24,938 bases of DNA, taken from NCBI GenBank assembly GCA_963966775.1, contig CAXAAH010000020.1, forward strand, positions 1 to 24,938, given 5' to 3'. The DNA comes from UBA685 sp002299005 (GTDB taxonomy: Bacteria; Pseudomonadota; Alphaproteobacteria; Puniceispirillales; Puniceispirillaceae). Position numbers and translations under genes: made by a program. Position 1 is the first letter of the stretch; each line of letters opens with the position of its first letter. Shown here piece by piece: positions 15,918 through 21,782 of this stretch. A model generated the notes under the pieces. That model was not told the DNA's origin and made no database searches. It saw nothing but the letters and a program-made list of their open reading frames with translations.

Positions 15918-16742
15918 TTATTTCAGGAAATCAGCGGATTGGTTGCACCAAGCGGTCAGGCTGGCGCGGGCTTTTGTGACTTGGGCAAAATCCAGATCTG
16001 CCATCGCCATATCGCCCTCTTGGCCCGCATCATCCAAAACACGGCCCCACGGGTCGATAATCAGCGCATGACCATAGGTCTGTCTGCCATCATCATGCGT
16101 GCCCTTTTGGGCGGCGGCGATGATAAAGGCACCTGTCTCAATCGCGCGGCTTCTTTGCAAGACATGCCAATGCGCGGCCCCTGTGGTGGCGGTAAAGGCG
16201 GCGGGGGTTAGGATTATCTCTGCCTGCTGGCTGGCATAATGATGATAGAGCTGGGCAAAGCGGACATCATAGCAAATAGAGAGACCTGTTTTATGGCCCT
16301 CAATGCTTGTCATCACAGCTTTTGTGCCGGGTTTGAAACTATTTGATTCACGATAGCGCTTGCCGTCATTTACATTCGCATCAAACATATGAATCTTGTC
16401 ATAGCGCGCGGTAATGCTGCCATCTTTTGCGATGATATAATGGCGATTGGCTATCCGATTATCGGTTTCATCATCATCGCCGCGCATCATTAAAGAGCCA
16501 AGCGATAGGGTGACTTGCCGCTGTTTGGCGATATTTTGTGCCATAGCAAGAATGCCAGATGAGGCTTCTGTCTCTGCCTTGGCAAACAGGCTGGCTTTAT
16601 TTGTGGCAAGGAAGTTTGCGCATTCAGGCAAGCAGATAAAGTCAGCGCCCCTATCACAAGCTTGCTCGATAAGGCGCAAAGCTATCTCGCTGGTCTCGCG
16701 GCGCGAATCTCGGGCGGTATATTGCAGGGCGGCTACTTTCAA
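15918..16742 (-). CDS. carbon-nitrogen hydrolase, Nit1/deaminated-glutathione-amidase type
   Basis: The 274-residue nitrilase-superfamily amidase has the Glu-Lys-Cys triad: E40 (CLPEC), K116 (RYDKIHMFD) and C157 (LSICYDVRFAQLY). Two of these motifs resemble Nit1, which cleaves deaminated glutathione, and the neighbour grxC fits thiol metabolism, but the substrate is inferred. The only in-frame start that fits the family is TTG 16742, without a clear ribosome site. The frame stays open upstream for 15 codons with no ATG, GTG or TTG. An eight-base direct repeat spans the start. It lies 58 bases after grxC and converges on accA. An omega-amidase or other acyl-amide substrate is the main alternative. 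Confidence 0.9.
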   Translation of the reverse strand: MKVAALQYTARDSRRETSEIALRLIEQACDRGADFICLPECANFLATNKASLFAKAETEASSGILAMAQNIAKQRQVTLSLGSLMMRGDDDETDNRIANRHYIIAKDGSITARYDKIHMFDANVNDGKRYRESNSFKPGTKAVMTSIEGHKTGLSICYDVRFAQLYHHYASQQAEIILTPAAFTATTGAAHWHVLQRSRAIETGAFIIAAAQKGTHDDGRQTYGHALIIDPWGRVLDDAGQEGDMAMADLDFAQVTKARASLTAWCNQSADFLK

Positions 16743-16800
16743 AGATACTACTTTCGGGGCGACGGCTTTGGGGGGTACTCTTTTATGTCATTCAGGTTCT

Positions 16801-17064
16801 TTACGAAGCGCGTCCGACCAGCATATCTAATTTGCCAAGACGGTGCAATTGCGCCAATTCATCAGAGCCACCAATGGGTATATCATCAATAAAGATTTGC
16901 GGCACAGAGGTGCGACCCTCAGCACGCTTTGTCATCTTTTGGCGCAAATCGCGCGATAGGCTGACGTCAATTTCCTCATAGGTTAGATTCTCAGAATCCA
17001 ATAGACGCTTGGCACGCACGCAAAAAGGGCAAAAGCCTGTCGTGTAAATCTCAATTTTTGCCAT
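16801..17064 (-). CDS. grxC: glutaredoxin 3 (dithiol)
   Basis: Glutaredoxin reduces protein disulfides and glutathione-mixed disulfides using glutathione. The 87-residue protein shows the thioredoxin-fold start KIEIYTTG, the active site C12-P-F-C15, the cis-proline loop TSVPQIFID (P55) and the glutathione-contact GGSDEL (65-70). CPFC is slightly different from the common CPYC but is still a dithiol site. ATG 17064 fits the family start. The order comF, grxC, amidase on one strand is a usual alphaproteobacterial arrangement, with a 96-base gap from comF and 58 bases to the amidase. The call is secure. Confidence 0.95.
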   Translation of the reverse strand: MAKIEIYTTGFCPFCVRAKRLLDSENLTYEEIDVSLSRDLRQKMTKRAEGRTSVPQIFIDDIPIGGSDELAQLHRLGKLDMLVGRAS

Positions 17065-17146
17065 GATGACTTATCTCATATGAATATTTCTATAGAGGTT
17101 ATATGGGGCGTGTTAGGCCAAGATGCAAGCGCCTCGTTTTCAGATA

Positions 17147-17180
17147 ACTTTTGCAAAAGCTTAAATTACTTTTGCAAAGG
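17147..17180. repeat. 11-bp direct repeat and 12-bp palindrome around the comF stop
   Basis: ACTTTTGCAAA occurs at 17147-17157 and 17168-17178, one copy within the last comF codons and one just after its stop. The first copy is part of the perfect palindrome CTTTTGCAAAAG (17148-17159). No T tract follows, so it does not read as a clear terminator. Confidence 0.5.
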
Positions 17181-17952
17181 CTAGGCAATCAACTTGCGCC
17201 GCGCCGTGTTTTTTTAATAATGCGGCCGCGCTTGTGCTTGTCTGGCCTGTGGTAAGCACATCATCAATCAATAAGATAGGCCGGCCCTTTATGTGCGCGG
17301 TGGCATGTGGCCGCAGGGCAAAAGCATCTCTTAACATTACGCGCCGCCTATCCTTGCTATGGCGGGCAAGCGGCCTTGTGGCTTTGCGGCGATAGAGGCT
17401 CATCACATCAAGCTGGGCCGATTTTTGCGTTTGCGCACAAAGATGGCGAGCAAGCTCAGCTGATTGGTTATAGCGCCGATAAAGCCGCCTTGTGAAATGC
17501 AAAGGAATAGGCATGATGAGCGTATCAGGGCGGATAAGTTCATGGAATTGCGCCTGCATCATCTGTGCCAATAGGCCGGCTAGCTCAAGGCGCGCGCCAT
17601 GTTTGAAGGGCAGGATAAGCGATTTTGAAATCACATCATAGCGGCAAACCGCGCGGCTCCTATCAACAGGGCTTGGGGCTTTGAGGCACGCGCCGCAGGA
17701 TAAATTATCTATAGGGGCATCTGGTAATTGTGATTTTGGCAATAGTGATCTTGGTAAGGGGGCGCCGCAATAAAGGCAGATGGGCGGAGTGATAAAACAA
17801 ATATCGTTCCAGCAAGCGCCGCAAAGGCCTGATTTGGAAATTTCTTGACCACAGATTGGACAATGATGCGGCACTAGCCTATTTAGAAAGCGAGTGACAA
17901 ATAGGTCTGTTATGGCTGTGATAGCGGGGCTATCTGCAGGGCTTTTTATCAT
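17161..17952 (-). CDS. comF: ComF family phosphoribosyltransferase-like protein
   Basis: ComF-type proteins are needed for DNA uptake in naturally competent bacteria but also occur widely without known competence. The 263-residue protein has N-terminal cysteine pairs suited to zinc binding (C31/C34 in CPIC, C44/C47, C59/C62, C86/C89) and a C-terminal phosphoribosyltransferase fold with the PRPP signature ILLIDDVLTTGQT (226-238, D230/D231). The conserved YNQS motif (161-164) is also present. A GTG (17955) and an ATG (17952) are adjacent; the strong ribosome site AAAGGGG sits seven bases before the ATG and only four before the GTG, so I chose the ATG. It heads comF-grxC-amidase and is divergent from the methyltransferase gene. 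Competence in this organism cannot be inferred from it alone. Confidence 0.93.
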   Translation of the reverse strand: MIKSPADSPAITAITDLFVTRFLNRLVPHHCPICGQEISKSGLCGACWNDICFITPPICLYCGAPLPRSLLPKSQLPDAPIDNLSCGACLKAPSPVDRSRAVCRYDVISKSLILPFKHGARLELAGLLAQMMQAQFHELIRPDTLIMPIPLHFTRRLYRRYNQSAELARHLCAQTQKSAQLDVMSLYRRKATRPLARHSKDRRRVMLRDAFALRPHATAHIKGRPILLIDDVLTTGQTSTSAAALLKKHGAAQVDCLAFAKVI

Positions 17953-17967
17953 CACAAAGCCCCTTTC

Positions 17968-17973
17968 ATTATA
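17968..17973 (-). promoter_or_regulatory. consensus -10 box upstream of comF
   Basis: On the minus strand this is a perfect TATAAT, directly before the comF ribosome site. A good -35 box at the right distance is not visible. A transcript starting at the usual distance would begin within the ribosome site, so the real start may differ. Confidence 0.3.
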
Positions 17974-17997
17974 AGGCCTGTTTTATGTCATAAGGCC
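17971..17997. repeat. ATAAGGCC direct repeat in the comF/methyltransferase spacer
   Basis: ATAAGGCC occurs at 17971-17978 and 17990-17997, 19 bases start to start, in the short spacer between divergent genes. It might be a regulator site or chance. Confidence 0.3.
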
Positions 17998-18043
17998 GAT
18001 AGGGCGGCATGCCATCAAAGCGTAGAGATGAAGAGATAAAGAA

Positions 18044-18916
18044 ATGATGAAGGCACCAGATATTTTCGATAATGCGCAAATTATTCGCAACCGCAACCGC
18101 GCGGCACCTGCCTTCTCATCTGTTGATTTTCTCAAGAGATTGGCGGTTGAACGTCTGATTGACCGCCTTGATCTTATGCGTCGTGACTTTGGCGTGATTT
18201 TGGATGTCGGCGCACAAGGCGGCTATGTCGCAGAGGCGCTTGCGGCGCATGAGAAGGTCGGCCATGTGATAAGCGCAGACCCCGCCCCCGCCTTTGTGTC
18301 GCAAGCAGAACGCTTTGGGGATAGCCATTTGATGGGGGTGGAAACATTACCAGAGGATGGACCCATTTTGGATGGTATCGTCTCTTTGCTTTATCTGCAT
18401 CAGGTCAATGATTTGCCGGGCCTTATGCGCCAGATGGCACAGAGGCTAGCGCCTGACGGGCTGTTTTTTGCGGTGCTTTTTGGCGGGCGTACTTTGCAAG
18501 AATTAAAGGCGTGCCTGAGTGCGGCCGAAGAAGAGATTCTTGGCGGTATCAGCCCGCATGTTGCGCCAATGGCAGATATCAGAGATGTCGGCGGCTTGCT
18601 TGGCCGGGCAGGGCTTGCCTTGCCGGTGGCGGATAGTGAGGTTTTGACCGTGACCTATTCCTCGGTGTTTAAATTAATGCAAGAATTGCGCCAGATGGGT
18701 GAGGGAAATAGCCTGATTGGCAGGCGTAATGCCTTTACGCGCCGCGATGTATTCCTGCGCACAGCAGAGCTTTATCAGAGCCGCTATGGGCGCGAAGATG
18801 GCACAATCCCTGCAAGCTTTGAGCTGATACATCTAACCGCTTGGTCACCAGATGCCAGCCAGCAAAAGCCGCTTCGCCCGGGATCTGCGAAAATGTCCTT
18901 AAAGGATGTGCTCTAG
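18044..18916 (+). CDS. SAM-dependent methyltransferase, NDUFAF5/BioC-like
   Basis: The 290-residue protein opens with IFDNAQIIRNRNRAA (7-21), a start shared by alphaproteobacterial relatives of mitochondrial NDUFAF5 (C20orf7). It has a class I methyltransferase fold: motif I LDVGAQGG (53-60, one residue less Gly-rich than the usual GxGxG), an acidic residue ending strand 2 (SADPAP), and a motif IV-like segment near LDGIVSLLYLHQVND. NDUFAF5 hydroxylates a complex I subunit in mitochondria; the bacterial role is unsettled, and BioC (malonyl-ACP methylation for biotin) is a more distant alternative. ATG 18044 and ATG 18047 are both possible. It is divergent from comF and converges with mutT, 12 bases away. 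The fold is firm; the substrate is unknown. Confidence 0.87.
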   Translation: MMKAPDIFDNAQIIRNRNRAAPAFSSVDFLKRLAVERLIDRLDLMRRDFGVILDVGAQGGYVAEALAAHEKVGHVISADPAPAFVSQAERFGDSHLMGVETLPEDGPILDGIVSLLYLHQVNDLPGLMRQMAQRLAPDGLFFAVLFGGRTLQELKACLSAAEEEILGGISPHVAPMADIRDVGGLLGRAGLALPVADSEVLTVTYSSVFKLMQELRQMGEGNSLIGRRNAFTRRDVFLRTAELYQSRYGREDGTIPASFELIHLTAWSPDASQQKPLRPGSAKMSLKDVL

Positions 18917-18934
18917 GAAAGATGTGCGCTAGAG
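18911..18934. repeat. inverted repeat joining the stop codons of the methyltransferase gene and mutT
   Basis: CTCTAG (18911-18916) and CTAGAG (18929-18934) are perfect complements around a 12-base loop. Both genes end with Leu CTC then TAG, and the stops are mirror images. There is no T tract. Confidence 0.45.
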
Positions 18935-19333
18935 TAAATCTTGTAGCGCGGCGATAAGCGGTTTATCAGCCGCTGGCATATCATAATCACGAAGGCGTGG
19001 TGCGCGTACCCATGCAAGCTCAGAGGCTTCAACCGGCTTTGGCGTGCCCCACCATCTGCGGCATACATATAATAGCATCACAAGATGGAAATCATCATAT
19101 TCATGGCTGACAAATGACAAGGGGGCAAGGCAGGTTGATTTGGTATCAATCGCTAGCTCTTCTTCAAGCTCGCGGATAATGGCGGTCTCTGGTGTCTCGC
19201 CTGCTTCAATTTTGCCGCCCGGAAATTCCCACAGATCAGCCATTGATTTGCCCTTTGGCCGCTTGGCAAGCAATACGCGCCCATCAACATCAACAAGGGC
19301 GCATGCCACAACGTGAACAATCTTTTTATCCAT
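18929..19333 (-). CDS. mutT: 8-oxo-dGTP diphosphatase MutT (Nudix)
   Basis: MutT removes oxidised guanine nucleotides from the pool and so prevents A-to-C transversions. The 134-residue protein has the start IVHVVACALVDVDGRVLLAKRP and the Nudix box GX5EX7REUXEE at 40-59, in FPGGKIEAGETPE then RELEEELAI. The Gly usually found near the end of the box is Ala61, a tolerated variation. The WEFPGGK sequence (35-41) is typical of MutT rather than other Nudix enzymes. ATG 19333 lies 18 bases after the argJ stop. The order ppiC-argJ-mutT next to divergent secA is a frequent alphaproteobacterial arrangement. Substrate is inferred from family resemblance. Confidence 0.92.
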   Translation of the reverse strand: MDKKIVHVVACALVDVDGRVLLAKRPKGKSMADLWEFPGGKIEAGETPETAIIRELEEELAIDTKSTCLAPLSFVSHEYDDFHLVMLLYVCRRWWGTPKPVEASELAWVRAPRLRDYDMPAADKPLIAALQDLL

Positions 19334-19351
19334 TACGAGGCGCCTTATTCA

Positions 19352-20566
19352 CTAGCTACGATAATCAGCGTTAATGGTGATATAGCCATGGGTGAGATCG
19401 CATGTCCAAATGCGTGCCTTGCCATTGGCAATGCCAACATCAACTTCGATATGAATCTCATCATTTTTCATATAATGGGCGATAGGTGCCTCATCATAAT
19501 CATCACGGCGCTGGCCATTTGCGGTGATAGGCACGCCGCCAATGGCAATGGCAAGACGGTCTCTATCCGCCGGCTCACCAGCTTTACCAACAGCCATCAC
19601 GATGCGGCCCCAATTGGCGTCCTCACCAGCAATGGCGGTCTTGACCAAAGGCGAATTGGCAACCGATAAGCCAATGCGGTGGGCAGAGGCATCATCGCGC
19701 GCGCCGGTAATATCAAGGGTGATAAATTTACTCGCCCCCTCGCCATCGCGCACAATCTGGGTGGCCAAATCAATCATCAACGCTTCGAGAGCCGCCTCAA
19801 ATGCGCCAAGATCATCTGCGTCTGATAGCATGCCTGCCTTGCCAGTGGCGCATAGATAGACAGAATCGCTGGTCGAGGTATCGCTATCAACGGTGATGGC
19901 ATTAAAGCTCTTTTTGGTCAGGCGTGAGAGCATGTCCGATAGCGTGTCTTTGGCAATGCCAGCGTCTGTTGCGATAAAGCCAAGCATGGTCGCCATATCG
20001 GGCGCTATCATGCCAGAGCCTTTGGCAATGCCAGAGATGTGATAGGTGACACCTTGGATGGTAACAGATTGGCTGGCGCCTTTTTCGAATGTGTCGGTGG
20101 TGCGAATGGCATTGGCCGCTTGTTGCCAGCTAGCATCGCCGATGGTGCTTTTTAAGGTCGCATAATGCGCCGTGATGCGCGCAGGGTCGAGCGGCTCACC
20201 AATCACGCCTGTTGAGGCTGTGGCGATCTCGTCTGCCGGGATATCCAAAAGGGCGGCAAGCGCATTTGTGCAGGCCGTAACCGTGTCTGTGCCAACCGCG
20301 CCTGTAAAGGCATTGGCATTGCCCGCATTGACCAAAATCGCGCGCACCTTGCCAGTATTTGCAACCGCGCGTGACGCTATGACAGGGGCAGAGGCTGTGG
20401 CGGATTTGGTAAAGACGCCAGCAAGGCTTGTGCCTTCATCGAACATCATCAAAAGCAAATCATCACGGCCCTGATATTTCATCCCCGTCTGCGTGGTGGC
20501 AAGCGACACCCCCTCAATAGAGGCAAGGGCCGGAAAATTATCAGGGGCAAGAGGTGAGCGTGTCAT
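19352..20566 (-). CDS. argJ: glutamate N-acetyltransferase / amino-acid acetyltransferase
   Basis: ArgJ moves the acetyl group from N-acetylornithine to glutamate in arginine synthesis, and many members also make N-acetylglutamate from acetyl-CoA. The 404-residue precursor cleaves itself between A192 and T193 within KGSGMIAPDMATMLGF (182-197); T193 becomes the nucleophile of the beta chain. NAGNANAFTG (80-89), TGVIGEPLD (119-127) and DSDTSTSD in the beta part are conserved, and the end INADYRS matches the family. ATG 20566 follows the ppiC-type gene by 65 bases and precedes mutT by 18. Whether it is bifunctional cannot be decided by eye. Confidence 0.97.
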   Translation of the reverse strand: MTRSPLAPDNFPALASIEGVSLATTQTGMKYQGRDDLLLMMFDEGTSLAGVFTKSATASAPVIASRAVANTGKVRAILVNAGNANAFTGAVGTDTVTACTNALAALLDIPADEIATASTGVIGEPLDPARITAHYATLKSTIGDASWQQAANAIRTTDTFEKGASQSVTIQGVTYHISGIAKGSGMIAPDMATMLGFIATDAGIAKDTLSDMLSRLTKKSFNAITVDSDTSTSDSVYLCATGKAGMLSDADDLGAFEAALEALMIDLATQIVRDGEGASKFITLDITGARDDASAHRIGLSVANSPLVKTAIAGEDANWGRIVMAVGKAGEPADRDRLAIAIGGVPITANGQRRDDYDEAPIAHYMKNDEIHIEVDVGIANGKARIWTCDLTHGYITINADYRS

Positions 20567-20606
20567 GCACCTATCCTATCTTTTACTATGAAAGCCGCGG
20601 TTACTT

Positions 20607-20640
20607 TTGACGCCAGACTATTGACGCCAGACTATTGACG
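20607..20640 (-). repeat. 14-bp tandem repeat over the stop codon of the peptidyl-prolyl isomerase gene
   Basis: TTGACGCCAGACTA is repeated exactly at 20607-20620 and 20621-20634, with a further six bases matching at 20635-20640. The isomerase stop (20632-20634) is at the edge of the second copy. The 14-bp period is not a multiple of three. Confidence 0.85.
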
Positions 20641-21519
20641 TTGGGCTTCGGCGTCTGCGCGCACATCATCAAAGCTACGCTCGGTGATGGTTGCACCGCT
20701 GCGTAATGCTTCGATAAGACGTGAAAGCGCTTGCTGCGATAGGTTTGAAGCAATTTGCTGGCGCATTTGGTCAAGCGTTGGGGCCGGGGCAAGACGCTTA
20801 TCTTCCAGCTTAATCACATGATAGCCAAATTGTGTTTGGACAGGCGCGCTTGTGAAAGTGCCAATCTCGAGCGCAAATGTGGCGGCTTCGAAATCAGGCA
20901 CCATTTGACCACGGCCAAAATAGCCAAGATCGCCGCCATTCGGGCCTGATGGGCCTGTTGAAAATTCCTGTGCCAAGGCACCAAAATCGGCGCCGCCTTT
21001 CAGCTTTTCAATCAAATCAATCGCGGCGGCCTCTTCTTCAACAAGGATGTGCCTTGCAGAGACTTCTTCGCGGCTGTCACTATCAGCCACAAAGCGATCA
21101 TAGGCGGCTTGGATTTCTGTCTCATTGACGGTCTTGCGAATTTCTGTGCCGAAATAAGCCTCGGCAAGGATGCGTTCTGTGGCGATGCGAATAGCATCTA
21201 CAATCACGTCATTATTCTGCAAATCATCTGCCATCGCCGCTTTGGCCGCTAATTTTGTGTTGGTAATCTCAGACACCAAATTCGGGAAATAGGCAGATAG
21301 AGGCTGGCTGCGATATTCATCTGGCAATTCTTCGGCCAATTGGATGACTTCATCAAGATAGATGGTCTCGCCATTGACGCTGCCAACCGAAATTTTCTCT
21401 TGCGCAAAAGCAGGCATAGAGGCCGGCCCAAAAGCGGTGAAGGCAAGGCCCATCGAAAGGGCCATAAGCGCAAACGGCTTTGCGGTGAAAAGAGATGATG
21501 CTTTGGTGAAGAGTTTCAT
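20632..21519 (-). CDS. periplasmic parvulin-type peptidyl-prolyl cis-trans isomerase
   Basis: This isomerase speeds proline isomerisation in exported proteins. The 295-residue precursor has a signal peptide with hydrophobic core ALMALSMGLAFTAF and likely cleavage after MPAFA (A39/Q40). A SurA/PrsA-like N-terminal helical part (about 45-145) follows, then a parvulin domain (about 152-241) containing ARHILV with H157, FSTGPSGPNGGDLGYFGRG (186-204) and FGYHVIKLED with H234. No lipobox Cys is seen, so it should be soluble. ATG 21519 is divergent from secA. It is the first gene of ppiC-argJ-mutT, and sits naturally with secA because its clients pass through the Sec channel. An outer-membrane-protein chaperone role like SurA is plausible but unproven. 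Confidence 0.93.
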   Translation of the reverse strand: MKLFTKASSLFTAKPFALMALSMGLAFTAFGPASMPAFAQEKISVGSVNGETIYLDEVIQLAEELPDEYRSQPLSAYFPNLVSEITNTKLAAKAAMADDLQNNDVIVDAIRIATERILAEAYFGTEIRKTVNETEIQAAYDRFVADSDSREEVSARHILVEEEAAAIDLIEKLKGGADFGALAQEFSTGPSGPNGGDLGYFGRGQMVPDFEAATFALEIGTFTSAPVQTQFGYHVIKLEDKRLAPAPTLDQMRQQIASNLSQQALSRLIEALRSGATITERSFDDVRADAEAQRQ

Positions 21520-21600
21520 AGCGGCTGACCTATCGTCTGATTATCTGGTTGGCGGATTTCCCCTTATTGACCAAAATTATGGCCGTTTTAGGGTAAATTG

Positions 21601-21631
21601 TGAATATTTATTATTCAACATGCATAGCATG
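21601..21631. promoter_or_regulatory. two adjacent inverted repeats between divergent isomerase and secA genes
   Basis: TGAATA-TTTAT-TATTCA (21601-21617) and CATGC-ATA-GCATG (21619-21631) are both perfect and one base apart, within a 263-base A/T-rich spacer. They could be operator half-sites or cruciform elements. No known regulator consensus is recognised. Confidence 0.35.
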
Positions 21632-21643
21632 AAGGCTAGTTAA

Positions 21644-21672
21644 TTGACAAAGCTTTCATCAATGCCTATCTG
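21644..21672 (+). promoter_or_regulatory. candidate secA promoter
   Basis: A perfect -35 box TTGACA (21644-21649) is followed after 17 bases by TATCTG (21667-21672), a poor -10. The leader would be about 105 bases. A second weak option nearer secA is TTACCA (21743-21748) with TATATT (21765-21770). Confidence 0.3.
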
Positions 21673-21782
21673 CAATAGACAAAGGTTATTTTGCGATCTG
21701 TTATTTTAGCTATTTGATGGCTATATGGGGCGCCTTTTGATCTTACCAATTTGATTTATTCTTTTATATTTGGGTATCACAC

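Noticed and set aside
15939..16211. Plus-strand 90-codon frame opposite the amidase gene
   Set aside because: It overlaps the conserved catalytic region of the amidase on the other strand and has a low-complexity Gly end.
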